NCBI GenBank assembly: GCA_012656075.1
Contig: JAAKBF010000382.1
Coordinates: 1-64,000, forward strand
Source: Phytophthora hibernalis
Lineage: Eukaryota; Oomycota; Peronosporomycetes; Peronosporales; Peronosporaceae
Direction: 5' to 3'
DNA length: 64,000 bases
Positions 35,284-46,746 of this stretch are shown piece by piece. The stretch's first letter is position 1. Each line of letters starts with the position of its first letter. The position numbers and the translations under genes were made by a program. Under the pieces are notes generated by a model. The model ran no database searches and was not told where the DNA came from. It was given only the letters and a program-made list of their open reading frames with translations.

Positions 35284-37286
35284 GCTTCCACAGTTTATCA
35301 CGGGTTCGGTAGTCTGGTTGTCCACAAAGTGGACATCTCGCAATATGTCTTGACACCGATTTCGTCCCATAAATCTGCCGAAATTACCAGCAGGAACAGC
35401 ACCGTCTTCCACCATCGACCAGTGCCCTGCAAAACGTCAGGTCTGCGGGCATAGCATTCGCACTATAAGGAGGCCAATCACATGAAGAATCTCTTGAGTC
35501 TGGTACGCTGGTTTTGCTTTTAGCCGACGACGGATCTGCTTGAGTGACTCCTGCCGACATTCCGCCTCCTTCTTTTGGATGATTTGGGCGCGCCTATCGA
35601 CTTCTTGGATGGCGTACCGGTTGGTTTCGACGTTAATCATGACCCACATTGACTTAGGCAGGAAATAGAAGAAGGTGAGAAGTGGAGAGTCGCAAAGTCT
35701 ACGCAGCTCGGGCACAGGCTGCGCCTCTTCCATATTTAATCCAGGACAAGCAGTCACGTCCGTTGCATAATCTGACGACACCGGTGTCCACTCCGTAGCA
35801 CGTAATGCGTCCTCGCGCAGCTTGACAGCTTCCTTGGCAAGGGTATTGTTGCCAATTTGAAGTGACTTGCTAAAGGCTTCGTCCATTTCAACTGCGACTT
35901 CGTCTGACAACACTACGTCGTTGTGGTCATGCACTTCTAGTTCAGGTTCATCATAGTCTGCATCAAAATCAACACCATCGCTCTCCCCGAGCTGAACCTC
36001 TCGTATTCACTCGTGTTCTCGTTCTCAGCAACATAGTTCACGTCCTTTCTCATACACGTCCCTGGGGGCTGAGTTCGTCTAGAAGAAGCGGCGGCAGGTG
36101 CAGGTTCCGTGTGTTGGTCACCCTCACTCTCGACACCTGACACCTCCGAAAGCTGCTGCAAGTTTTGCTACAGCATTACGCTGTGATGCGTCGAGTTGAA
36201 TGTCGCTCGGTGACAGTTCAAACGCTGTCATCACAGCTGCAGGCGAGAGCTCAGGTTCGGCATCGCTCGGAGTAGCAAACAACGAAGTCAACGTATGCTG
36301 GGAGATTTGAACGCTGGTATCGATTTGCGACGGGCGAACCTCACCTTCTCCGTCCTCCAAGCCTACACTCTGCTACGCACGATCTCCACCTCCTTCCACC
36401 TCCCCGACCGCACTCTGCGACGTACGCCCTCCACATCCTTCCTCCCAACTACGCTCTGCGACGCACGACCTCCACCTCCCCGACTGCACTCTGCGCCGCA
36501 CGACCACTACCTCCTCCTTCTTCCTTCTCCATGACTGCACGCTGCGACGCACTACCACCACCTCCTCCTCCTTCCTTCTCCTTGACCGCACACTATGACG
36601 CGCGACAACCGCATCTTCCTCCTTCTTTCTCCTTGACTGCACGCTGCGACGCACGACCACCACCTTCTTCCTTCTCCGCGACTGCACTTTCACCGTCGTC
36701 GCAAGTGCTTGCCGCACTCGGGTTCTCGTCCAGCAAGCCAGTCTCTAGTGCATGTGCCACGACTGCATCTTCACCGACGAACGTGTACGCACCTTCGAGA
36801 CTTGAGTAGCTCCACTCCGTCTGCAGCCCGCTTGGCCTCTTGGCCTTCCAGCCCGCCGACTTGAGCTGCCGCTGGACATGGCCGAAGTCGATGTCGCGTG
36901 CGACGGCGGCAATCAGTCTTCCCCGCCGACTCGATCGGATGCGCACCATTCGAGAAATTCTGAAATGACTGCAGTTGGAGAGAATCCCCAATCTGGTCCC
37001 CTTGCCCTACTTTTCCCATGCGTCCGGTCTCCGGATGTTCTCGAAATGCCTCTTGAATCTTATTGCTTTGAAATCGATGCATTTGACTTGATCTAAGTAT
37101 TGGTAATGATTTTCCGAGCCAAACTCTATTGTCGCACGCTCGATGTCGTAAGATACGACATAATAAATTCGTTATGTCGCAAGTTACGATGTCGGGAGTC
37201 AAGGTGTTAACTACATCTACGGGATCGTTCTGATCAAAGTTGTTGCTGATAGACACTACAATACGACGAAGTGGTTGGTCGAGCAC
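35284..37286 (-). pseudogene. piggyBac-type transposase relic, N-terminal half
   Basis: The 5' part (36,593-36,991) reads FGHVQRQLKSAGWKAKRPSG and VGEDAVVAHALETGLLDE, the same N-terminal oomycete domain as at 14,870. A low-complexity stretch follows, then 35,437-35,934 gives LTFFYFLPKSMWVMINVETN and QTQEILHVIGLLIVRMLCP. In another frame 35,284-35,440 gives HWSMVEDGAVPAGNFGRFMG and then RDVHFVDN. These are the N-terminal landmarks of DDE_Tnp_1_7 (piggyBac) transposases. The catalytic half is missing because the gene ends abruptly against the gene A fragment. Many frameshifts. Confidence 0.8.
36370..36700. repeat. degenerate minisatellite within the piggyBac relic
   Basis: Units of about 45-55 bp repeat six to seven times, each with a core like gactgcacgctgcgacgcac followed by a pyrimidine-rich tail. 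On the minus strand they encode a repeated VVRRSVQSRRRKEEE-like or basic/acidic pattern. The repeat lies in the linker between the two transposase domains. Confidence 0.75.
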
Positions 37287-37299
37287 GTTCGATTCCGTG

Positions 37300-37660
37300 A
37301 GCGAGGGAACCTGACTGATAATGTTTTCGAGACTGCTGTAAAAGGGGAATCTCGATATCCTGAAGCTACTTCACGAAATGGCCTCGGTTGTGGTAAGTTA
37401 TTTATGGCAGAGTAAGCAGAATCAATCCAACCGGGTGTCTGCGTGGTGGGATTGATCTGAAGACGATCCACTTAACGTGGCTGCTGGATGTGGCAATTTG
37501 AACATATTGCAGTGGCTGTTGGCGAATCGCGCCGGAATTTGCACAGCTTCGACAATGAATCATGCAGCAGGGAACGACAAACTCGAAATGATTCGGTGGT
37601 TACATGCTAATAGGTCGGAAGGGTGCACGACGGATGCGATGGCCGTGTGCGGTTGATGGA
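37300..37660 (+). pseudogene. oomycete-type ankyrin repeat protein fragment
   Basis: Frames on the plus strand read KGNLDILKLLHEMAS, then VAAGCGNLNILQWLLANRAG and NDKLEMIRWLHANRSEGCTT. These are consecutive ankyrin repeats of the type abundant in Phytophthora, with a helical GNL.IL.WL core. A one-base insertion and a stop break it, and no start or end is seen. Such proteins mediate binding; nothing more can be said. Confidence 0.8.
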
Positions 37661-39027
37661 GTTCGAAAGCGTCAAGAGTTCAAGACATGTCTACGAGCAG
37701 TTTGTCAATGCTTCGGTAGGTGATCGATCCACGACGTTTGCTGAATCTGCTTCTCATGGAAGGACGTGTCTTTTTGTCAAGGTTGGCGATTGTCGCCCGC
37801 AACCCGTCGTCTGTATGAGGATCTTTCCACTATCGAACTAACCTCACACAAATTGGGGGACACTAATTCATTTAGGAGTTAGATTAGAGCCCCCTACGCG
37901 CTGGTAGCGCAGTGGGGCCCCATGCGGCGGTGACGCAGTGGGGCATCCCTGGATGGGCGGATGGTTGAATCGCGGTGTGACTGTCCGGTCTGGGCCGGCC
38001 TTGTTTTTACTGTCCTGATCAAATTCCTGAATGATCTCTCTTCCTGGCTTGACTTAGCGTGGAAAACCCGCCCGCCGGGGCTACAATAGTGTGGCCCGGC
38101 ATAGGGCGGTAAACCAGGCATCTAGGACATGAATGGTTAGGAGGACCGGAGCCCATGATGTAGGTAGAAACACTTGTATGACGTAGGTATAAGCGTTTGT
38201 ATGACATGACTGCAATGTGCTCGTACCGTCTCACGGAAAACTGGATTCCTGCTCTCACAGGAAACCACCAATACCGTATGTATGACCGCTCGAATAGATG
38301 TATGGTTTCAGAAATATAGCCAGGGCTCGCTGTTTTTTGCTGGGTCGTTCGTTTTAAAAGAAAGATGGAGATGATGGCCCACGAGCAGCGTGTTCTCTCA
38401 GCCCTAGAGGCTGAGAGCTAACGGCCTCTGACGTTGAAGTACCAAATTTAAAACTGGTTACCGGGAATATTTGTGAAAAAAGATGGGTTCATGCAGATTT
38501 TATTGCGTGAAACGGCATGCGGCGCAGCGCCTACACTTGACTTCACTATGTCCTCGATCTTGCATGGGACACTTACAAATTTGTGAATGTGCTCAAACGT
38601 CGGTCCCAACTTCATCGTTTAGGTATCCTACTTATACATGCTCTAGGAGTGGTGAGTCACGGTAGTTTCGCGTAAGCTGAACGTGAAACTGATAATATCG
38701 AAACTTATTCGTAACGACACTGTTCTGGAAGGACCCGCCTTAAGTGTATATTTTGGGATTAATGTGATACTTAACCCCCTGCACTCACGCGTTGTATATG
38801 ACTACGTGTTAGGAAAAAGTAGGCGATGTCTCTTTTACAAACATGTTGTATATACATGTTAAAGACACTGAAATGCACAGGGCTAGGCTAGAAAGTCTAC
38901 AAAAAACCGTACTTGAAATTGCAAAAACAAACTGAGGATGTCTCAAATTTTCGAGACCAGACGGTTTGATTCGTGGTTGAGAGGCCGCCCCCTTTCATTC
39001 TCTGTCATTCAATAAAAGAAACGGAGG
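37661..39027. other. stretch without a recognisable gene
   Basis: No convincing coding sequence. It contains a GC-rich block (37,890-38,140), a hairpin with CTCAGCCC and GGCTGAGAG near 38,396, and the TTAACCCCC-type dispersed repeat near 38,772-38,870. Confidence 0.45.
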
Positions 39028-39033
39028 GTGAAA

Positions 39034-39843
39034 ATGGCTGCACGCCGCGAGACTCGCAAGGACAAGGAGAATTTCCACGCGCGGCTGGAAGGCCGCAGCA
39101 TGACGGACCGGCTGTGCATGATTGCAGAGCATTGGTCCTTCCTCAAAGGCAGGCGCGACACCGACGCGGACGACGGCGAGCATACACCCACAATAATCGC
39201 AGCCCCCGGCCACATCAGTGCCTCGACCAGCTGCACCCGCTCGTCGCCGGCCTATTGGCAAGGTTGCCTCCTACATTGCGGCACATATGAGGAAAGAGGG
39301 GGCACAGCCAAAGAAAAACGCAAGCCCAAGAAGAAGGACGACGGGAGCGGCAGGACGGCGGCACCAAAGAAGATGACGAAGAAGCCAGCGGCGACGGACA
39401 AGCGTGAGTCAAAGAAGGCGAAGGAAGCAGAGGACATCTCGGCCGCGGCTGCTGTGGCAGCCAGCCGATCGGCAAAGAAGGCAGCTGAGCGTCGCCGGAT
39501 TGGCGAAGAGGAGGCTCGTGGTTCTGGTGCAAGAGTGCAAGCCTTTGCGCAGCTCACAAAGAAGAAGAAAGAGGAGGGAACAGATGTAGTAGTCGCACGG
39601 AAGACTCCTGGAAAGCGGAAGGCGTCCCTGCATTCGTCGATGTCGGCGAAGGCGAAAAGATTGAAGAAGACGACCCCACCCGTCGCGGCAACGGATGCAG
39701 AGGGGGATGCTGACGACGAAAGCGTGTCGTCAGGGATCAGGTATGTTGGTATGTTGAATATCAGTCATGGAGACATTAGCTTCATGTTATCTATTCAGTG
39801 CAAGGTTTGCTCCCTGCCCTCCGTCAACTTTATTGTAGATTAG
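39034..39843 (+). CDS. Lys/Ala-rich basic protein, probably nuclear
   Basis: An open frame starts with MAARRETRKDKENFHARLEG and is about 270 codons long. The first ~60 residues are compact (MIAEHWSFLKGRR). The rest is low-complexity Lys/Ala/Glu with several basic clusters (KRKPKKKDD and KAKRLKKTT), which would fit nuclear targeting or DNA binding. A probable 58-bp intron (39,741-39,798, GTATGT...CAG) lies near the end, which would change the last residues from the unspliced reading. The opening resembles multi-copy oomycete repeat proteins, but the family is not recognised. No frameshift is obvious, though the middle may be shifted. Confidence 0.5.
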   Translation: MAARRETRKDKENFHARLEGRSMTDRLCMIAEHWSFLKGRRDTDADDGEHTPTIIAAPGHISASTSCTRSSPAYWQGCLLHCGTYEERGGTAKEKRKPKKKDDGSGRTAAPKKMTKKPAATDKRESKKAKEAEDISAAAAVAASRSAKKAAERRRIGEEEARGSGARVQAFAQLTKKKKEEGTDVVVARKTPGKRKASLHSSMSAKAKRLKKTTPPVAATDAEGDADDESVSSGIRYVGMLNISHGDISFMLSIQCKVCSLPSVNFIVD

Positions 39844-39849
39844 CAACAC

Positions 39850-41142
39850 ACTGCTCCAGTCTCCTCGTGAGGCACCAGTTCCATCTTCATTTTGAGACGG
39901 ACGGCTCAGCAAGAACACAGAGATCCCTGGCCATATTCGGGCAAACAAAAACTATAAATCCATTCGAACGGCGATACGATGCGCACACAGACGACAGGTT
40001 CTGGTCGACAATCTCAACCTTGACGATGAAGACACGCCCTCACAGACCCAACGCCGACGGTGGCGCACGATGTGTCCGTGACAATGTTGATGTCGACGGA
40101 GGAATCACCTCGGCAACACAAGAGAGCAGAACGCATCGGTACCAGCGACAGGAGCCGTGATAACAACAGCGGTCGCGGGGCCGTCACCGTCCCCGTACCG
40201 CTCGTGACGAGGGTGGTCGTATTGAAGTCCGAGCAGCCCAGGAACGCAGTCGACTCCGGTGTCTCCTGCGCCTAGCAGAAGCGACAGTGCTCGGCGAAGC
40301 AGCCGAGACCTCCAATTAAGCAGTCCGTGTCCACGACGGCCACAATACCGACAGCAGCGTCTCCTTCGGAGATTTGGCAGAGGCCCGTGGTGACCGTCCG
40401 TGGCACAGTAAGCTCGCTGTCTGCGTCCACTGCTGAAAGTGTCTTCCGTACCCTCGTCCACTGCCGCTTCGATAGCGTCCACGCCAGTCCTGCCCTTGAT
40501 CAGAAGGCGGTGTCCGGTGGCTACCGCTACCGCCGCCCTACTCACACAACTACTCTGACCTAGACACGCACGGCATACGGTAGTGGCGTTCCTCGTGTGT
40601 CCACGACGCAAGAAAGTGCTGACACAATAGGTCTATGCCAAGTCGCTCAGTGCGCGGTGCCGGGGCTAGACTACCCTCTCTTTGTCCACCTAACCCTGCT
40701 TCTGCGGGCTGGTTACCGACGACTCTACGGGGCTAGCTCCCGCCTCTCTTACTGCTCAGCGCCTCCTTCACCAATTCGTCGGCTGCTTCTCTCCGGGCTC
40801 TTCAGTCACTTGACTAGCGGTAGCTGTTTTGGTCGTTATCTGTATGCCAAGCCGGCACACTAACTCTGTTTGCGGCGGCACTTGTCTGCTGCTCCGCAAA
40901 TATTTCTCTGCCGAACTAATTCCTACACATGCACTTCACTCGTCGCTGGGTCCTTATCCGGCAAATGCGGCTCTTCGCGAGAAGATCGCAATGCCGTACA
41001 GCCGTACGGGGTCCCGCTGGCTGGATCTTGATTACTCGCTGAGGGTTCGCCCATCACGCGACTCTCCGTGGTCTTCTTTGCTGCTTCTTTTGTTCGTGGC
41101 CGGTTGGGGCGGAGGGAGATGCTCCAAACGGATTTCATCCGC
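39850..41142. other. GC-rich stretch without a recognisable gene
   Basis: Open frames exist on both strands (for example 40,105-40,611 minus and 40,923-41,312 minus) but their composition is Arg/Ser/Thr-rich and they overlap each other. I see no family motif. Confidence 0.4.
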
Positions 41143-41406
41143 TTACTGCACCATGAACCCGAAATTGGCTCCAAACGACGAGCAGCTGTCGAACTCCGTC
41201 GAGTTGGGTGTATCGAGGAGTTTGCGGTAGCTGCAGTGGTTGTTGTAGCGGCCGAGTCCGCCGTTGACACACCCGGCGTCGTTGACGACACGTACACCGA
41301 CGCTCTTGTCACCGTCGGAAATCTCGCACGCGACTACGTTCTCTTCGTCGGTTTGGGCCACGACAAGAGCGACCAAACTCAGAGCGCACAACAACGACCT
41401 TGACGT
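41143..41406 (-). pseudogene. secreted cysteine-containing protein (candidate effector) with lost start codon
   Basis: From position 41,406 the minus strand reads a classical signal peptide: a basic start, the hydrophobic core LLCALSLVALVVA and a QT cleavage region. A short mature part follows with cysteines in VVACEISDGDKSVG, NDAGCVNGG and YNNHCSY. This resembles small secreted cysteine-rich proteins of oomycetes. The expected ATG is ACG, and the upstream in-frame residues do not look like a signal peptide, so a T to C change may have killed it. Two expected cysteines appear as arginines (GLGRY, SYRK). Confidence 0.5.
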
Positions 41407-41837
41407 AGGCTCAGGTGGAAGCGCTGCGCGAGTAGACCATGATTGCCAAAGTGGAGTTGAGACTGTTTGTTGTTGTTGTTGCGTGTCAAGAAAACGAAGC
41501 AAGTTGGGGAATGAGTTCGACATGCAGCTCACCAAAAACTTTAAGCTTTGTTAGTCCTGGAGGAGCGCATACAGAAAAAAATCATTGTTATCGACCACAC
41601 TCCACTTGTCGTACGTACACTCTGCCCGCCATCATTCATTATTGTAGGATCCCCGCCGCACGTTCAACAACAGTAGCGCACTCGCACGCGCGAGGTCTCT
41701 TAGCCAGCAAAACAATTCGATGCAACTGTACACTATATTTCGCTGAAAAAATTGTGTGAATATATCTTGACAAAAAATTGCAAAACTGCATCGATATCAC
41801 GGAGTTAATGTTTGTCTGCTTTTCTTCCACAAGGCCG

Positions 41838-42730
41838 TGCGCTAGCGCCCGGCCGGGCTCTGAAATTAAATGGTGGTGAGCTGCTTTGTTTAAACACGTA
41901 CTGGCATCATGTTTCTACAGGCTGATGCTTTCACCGCAGACTGAAGCCTCACCGCCCTTTGGAAGCTACCGGCACTAGCTTCCAAGCCAAATGTTGTATT
42001 GTTTTTTAGAAGAATGAGTTTTAAAATCGTGGTGATCCAACATAGGAGACGAACATTAGGAGCGGTGAATTGTCTTTAGGTTTCATCGTGGAATATACTC
42101 AGGTTGATACATTTCGCTGCTAGTTGAGTGCATGTAGCTTCCTAGTTTGCGTGGAAAATGTCTGATTCTGCCGGACAACAGAACCACCCACCTGGCTTGA
42201 AGTAGATGTCGCGATGTGGATGTGCTCGACAGAGTCCGAGTCATGTTGTCTTGAGCATGTTCAGATCCTGGTTGTACGTACTGGGCACGAGCTAGCCGCT
42301 ACAAAATAGCAAAGTGAATATTGTGCGGTCGATGGAGCCGGCTTTTATTGTTAAAATTGAAGGAAACTTTCATGGATGTTGCGTGAATGTTGAACTAGCA
42401 CGCCACAGGCAACACGCATCTTTTTACTAGTTTTTGACTAGTTCTCGCTAAATATAAGTGATTGGAGTTAGTTTGGCTCATGCCAATGTCGGGATCTCTA
42501 AAGTTAGCAAGTTGCAGTTGCATTATGAGAGGAATCAGACCAAAAGCAAAAATTGACATGTAATTTTGTCAAATCTTGAGGGTTTACTAGATTTGGATTG
42601 GTGCGTGTTGTTGATTTATGTGATTTTGGCAAGCATGCTTTTGAGCGGAAAATCGGATCACTGGTACCTGTATACTCCGAAATAAACTTCAGAGAATTGC
42701 TTGAACGCGTATATATCTGTGTCATTTGCT
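41838..42730 (-). repeat. dispersed repeat X, copy 2 (uninterrupted)
   Basis: This ~0.9-kb stretch is the reverse complement of repeat X copy 1 with both nested elements N1 and N2 missing, so it preserves their empty sites (near 42,430 and 41,885). It ends beside a GGCCGGGCGCTAGC-rich motif at 41,838 that matches 30,640-30,650. No coding sequence. Confidence 0.8.
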
Positions 42731-43540
42731 TACGGTGGCATAATTTGCAGTTTCTTGCGTCGACTTAAATTGATCAACATACTGCCTTGTAACTTTCTCG
42801 GGGAGAGTGAGACCCTGTAAACTCACTTCCTTTGATGGTGCGACATACAGGGTCTGCTTCGGCGCATTTTTCGACGGTTGAGCGGAGTGACGATAATGCC
42901 GTCATGGCATGTTTAACCTTGTAGTTTTTCAGTCGTACACGCAAAAGCTGGAACAACAGAAAATTGATCAACTGTTACGGTTGCTTGTGATAAATTAGGT
43001 ATGGACCCAAGATTGGTAATGGAGGCAATCATATGACTCCATTCGGACTGCATGTATTGTACAAGTAGTCATGCAGCTTGATTAGAACCTGGTTTACCAC
43101 GCTGGAGATCAGTGCATGCGGCTCTTTCTCGGTCGCCATCAACGCATCCAGTATATCCGCGTTGCCCGGCCGTCTCCTTGGCCTTTGTCTACTTGGTTTA
43201 ACCGGGTTTTTCGGTATCATAGAAACATCGCTAATTCGCCGCTAACTCTTTTTATTGCATTCGCGTTTTCTAACAATAGCGAGAGCAAGAACACCATATC
43301 TAGACAATTCAATCACGAATTCTCATTGGCGCAAACCGCACGTTTAACCCCCGCACTCACGGCCGAAAATGCCCCCTGTCCACAACTTCACATGTTGTAT
43401 AAACTACATGTTAAAAATAGGCTATACTTAGTTTTTGTATTGGACAAGAAAGTACGAAGTCCTATTTTGAAACTGCGGGAAGCTGATTTGATGCACGTAG
43501 TTTGCTTGCAAACTGCGTGCATCCAAAGCGAGGACCAATT
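42731..43540. other. stretch without a recognisable gene
   Basis: Short open frames only. The 43,345-43,440 part carries the TTAACCCCC dispersed repeat with ACATGTTGTATAAACTACATG, itself an imperfect palindrome. Confidence 0.4.
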
Positions 43541-43930
43541 TCAATGTCTATGCAACAAGTCAACATTGATTGCTGTGAAAAAATGTGTTCGGGTTAGCTC
43601 ATGAGGCTCACTCATCATCTGCTCATTGCGGACTTGCGTGGTGCGCACTTTCAACGCCACTCTCAACGCGACGTGCCCCTCGACTGGCCCCTCAGCGCGT
43701 TTCTCGACGCTCTCCTCAGTCTCCTCCTCAGCCTGCTCCTGACCGAGCTCCTCAAAGCTCTCCTCGACGCGCTCTTCGGCCTGCTCCTCGTCGTCTTCAT
43801 CGTTGGCGCGACGACGTTTCTTGTCGGGTCCTCGCATTTGAATGTATCTCCCTACACAAGGGCGCGGGCGCTCTTCGCCGTTCCGCCACTTGATGTGCCA
43901 GATCTGGTGGCACATCATGGTGTTGCCCAC
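43541..43930 (-). CDS. unknown protein with Glu-rich heptad-like tail
   Basis: The frame reads HQIWHIKWRNGEERPRPCVG, a basic KKRRRAND, then a long Glu-rich stretch (EEQAEERVEESFEEL) with weak heptad character. The open frame extends further upstream toward 43,980 without a clear start, and a start at the ATG near 43,918 is possible. It sits just left of the viral element. Host or element origin is unclear. Confidence 0.3.
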   Translation of the reverse strand: MGNTMMCHQIWHIKWRNGEERPRPCVGRYIQMRGPDKKRRRANDEDDEEQAEERVEESFEELGQEQAEEETEESVEKRAEGPVEGHVALRVALKVRTTQVRNEQMMSEPHELTRTHFFTAINVDLLHRH

Positions 43931-43971
43931 ATAATGGCCGGGTCGTACACGGTCACACAGGTAGACACTGC

Positions 43972-45593
43972 ATGCGCGACGTTAGTATAAGTAAGGTTCA
44001 ACTCAAACGCACGGTACTCACCGCTTGTTGCCGTCGCTGCATGCTTCATATCGACGGAAATATTTTGATAAGTTGCATCGAGTGCAATGTCGCTCGCAAG
44101 GATATGTCCCTCAGTGGCTTCCGGTATAAGAAGCTTCTCGACTTTAACTCGGACCGTCTCGTGTTTAGCATTGATAAGGAGGAATCAGAGATCTATGGTA
44201 AGATGAAAGCTAACATCGCTGGAGGGCCATCAATTATTTTCAATCGTTACTCTAAGCGCAACGAGACCAAGATTAGAGGTAACAAGATGTGTAAAAAGAT
44301 CATTGGATACGATGCCAATGCTTTGTACCTTTGGGCCCTTGGAAATGATATGCCATGCGGGCGACTGACCACTATTGAGGCTTATGATGGAATAATCGAT
44401 GATATCAATAACGACGAGATCTTTGGCTTCCTTGAGTGTGATATTCGCACACCAAAACACCTCAAAGAAAATTTCAGCGAGTTGACTCCGATTTTCAAGA
44501 ACACTGTAATCGATTGTGAAGACCAAAACATCATTGGCTCGCATATGTATGACTACAACCTTTCAAGAGAATCGGGTCGTGCAAAGCCTGCCCGCAAACT
44601 AATTGGCAGCTACTTTGGCGATAAAATCCTCATTTATGCTCCGTTGCTTAAGTGGTACCTTGCTCACGGTATGGAGGTCACCAAGACCTACAGCTTCATT
44701 AATGCTAGCTCTCACAAGGCATTCTCTACATTTATGGATGCTGTGTCGAACGCACGACGAGACGGTGAGGTTGATACGTCTAAGGCAATGATTGCGGAGA
44801 TGATGAAACTTGTGGGTAACAGTGCTTTCGGGCGGTCGGGTATGGATATGACAAAGCACAAGGAGATCAAGTACGAATCAGATGACGCTGCAATCAAAGC
44901 ACGTGTCGAGCACTTCACGTTCCATGGACTCGATGAGCTGAATGATGCTGCTGAGATCACTATGAAGAAACGACGCATCAAAAACAAAACCCCTATCCAT
45001 CTGAGTATTGCTATTTACCAGCTAGCCAAGCTAAGAATGCTACAGTTCTACTACGACTGCATTGATACATATTTCGAGCGTAGCGACTTCCAGTACCAGG
45101 AAATGGACACGGATAGTGCATACATCTCTTTTAGCTGTGAAAACCCGTTCCAGAGCTGCATCAAACCTGAACAACGTGACCACTTCAAGCAACACAAGTA
45201 CGAGTGGTTCCCGCGTGACTACAACACTGAGGTAACTAAATTTGATCGCCGTACGCCTGGTTTGTTCAAGGATGAGTGGTCTGGTGATGCTATGGTTTCA
45301 TTATCGAGCAAAAACTACATCTGCTACCTCCTGACGATGAATATAAGGTAAAAGTTAGCGCAAAGGGTATTCAACAGGGACGTGGTCGCAATGATGATGT
45401 CCTCAACCCAGATAGCTTCGAGACGGTTGTTCGCGACCGAATCACTCTTCAAGGCACTAACAAGGGCTTTCGCATCAGCAAAGAGTCCAAATCAATCATT
45501 ACATATACGCAGAGGAAAACTGCCCTCAACTACTATTACGACAAGAGAAAAGTTTTAGATGATGGAATTAGCACTGCCCCTCTAGATATTTAG
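43972..45593 (+). pseudogene. protein-primed family B DNA polymerase, catalytic (C-terminal) part
   Basis: The frame carries IECNVARKD of the upstream connector, IGYDANALYLWAL (motif A region, PolA D-x2-SLYP type), KLVGNSAFGRSG (motif B, Kx3NSxYG type) and EMDTDSAYISF (motif C, DTDS). These are the palm motifs of pPolB as in Polintons. A one-base loss near 45,325 shifts the frame. The continuation to 45,593 reads KVSAKGIQQGRGRNDD, the usual thumb-side motif. The N-terminal part and exonuclease domain are missing here; a matching N-terminal piece lies at 55,881-56,383 on the other strand. The first ~60 nt may be flanking DNA. Confidence 0.92.
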
Positions 45594-45643
45594 CTTCCTT
45601 TAGGTCTCCTTAACGATTTGTTTTATAAACTATAACATATAAG

Positions 45644-46746
45644 ATGGCCGATCTACTGACTAAGCTATATGATGACCCAAAAACAGGTTTTATCGCAGCC
45701 CGGTCATTGTTCGAGAAGGCCAGACAGATAGACCCGAAAATTACATTTAAATCAGTTAAGGCTTGGTATGCTACCCAATCGGAAATTCAACGCTTTCAGG
45801 AGCAGAAGAGGAAGTACGATGGTTTTAAAATTACCTCGCACAATCCAAATTCGTGGCAGATGGATCTCGGTTTTGGGAGAAGCGACCAATACTGACATGC
45901 ATCAATATCAACTTGCGCCTTGGCTACGCTAAGCTACTTAAAAATAAAACAGCCTCGGTTGTATTGACAGCAATTAAATCTTTCGTTAGGCTACAGAAAG
46001 TAGGAATCCTAACTAGCGATAACGGCACAGAATTCATGAACAAGGAAGTGCAATCATTCTTCAAGTTGAAGAAAATCGAACACTACAACAACGAGCCAGG
46101 AGATCACAGAACGATGGGCAAAATCGAGCGCTTCAACAGAACCCTGAAGCAGCGACTAACAAAGGTCACTCCAAAAACGGTAACACAGAAGCTAATCAAC
46201 GATCTAATTGGCAATTACAACAATACTATCCATAGCTCTACTGGGATGACTCCAAACGATGCTACCGGTGAGGTAATGACTTCGGAGCTGAAGCATAATC
46301 AAGTTGAGGCAGAACGCATTGGGAATGAGTTTGAAGAAGGTACATCGGTGCTATATCGACTCAAAAAGCGAACGTTTGACAAGGAGGCCACTCGTTGGAG
46401 CAAGGCTGTATATACGGTTGTTGGTATGGATGGATATCGAGTACAGATCCGATCCAAAAACGGACATATACTCTATAAGGCACCGAATGATCTCAAAACA
46501 GTACAATCGGAAGCGAGTGAAATCACAATCAATCGAAATGATATTATTGAAGCGGAAAAGATATTAGAGCACAAGAAGCTTCGAAACGGTAAGTTCAAAT
46601 TTCTTATCAGATGGGTTGGCAACGAACCTGATTCATGGGAGCCTCAGGCAAATTTACGCCTTATCAATAAAAACAAACAGAGTCAGTTACAAGAAGAGTA
46701 CTGGAAGCGCCAACAGGGTCGCGCAGCCTCCATAAGCTCTACTTAA
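45644..46746 (+). pseudogene. retroviral-type (RVE) integrase with C-terminal chromodomain
   Basis: The N-terminal part is helical (RSLFEKARQIDPKITFKSVK). The catalytic core has D in WQMDL, D in LTSDNGTEFMN and E in GKIERFNRTLK, with exactly 35 residues between the second D and E. The C-terminal end has a chromodomain (EKILEHKKLRNGKFKFLIRW, then SWEP). One frameshift near 45,885 splits the protein just after the first D. The gene ends with TAA at 46,746, overlapping by 8 nt the end of the convergent gene. It joins virus ends into host DNA; the chromodomain may steer this to methylated histone. A CATATAAG motif ends immediately before the ATG. Confidence 0.93.

Noticed and set aside
36370..36700. 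CRISPR-like repeat-spacer pattern
   Set aside because: Units are contiguous, degenerate and lack uniform spacers; it is a minisatellite in a eukaryotic genome.
40105..40611. 168-codon minus-strand frame as a gene
   Set aside because: Arg/Gly-rich in GC-rich DNA with competing frames on the other strand; no motif or conserved neighbour.
43541..43990. Possibility that this Glu-rich frame is a viral gene
   Set aside because: No viral motif, no TATATAG element, and its composition resembles flanking low-complexity DNA; left as unknown.
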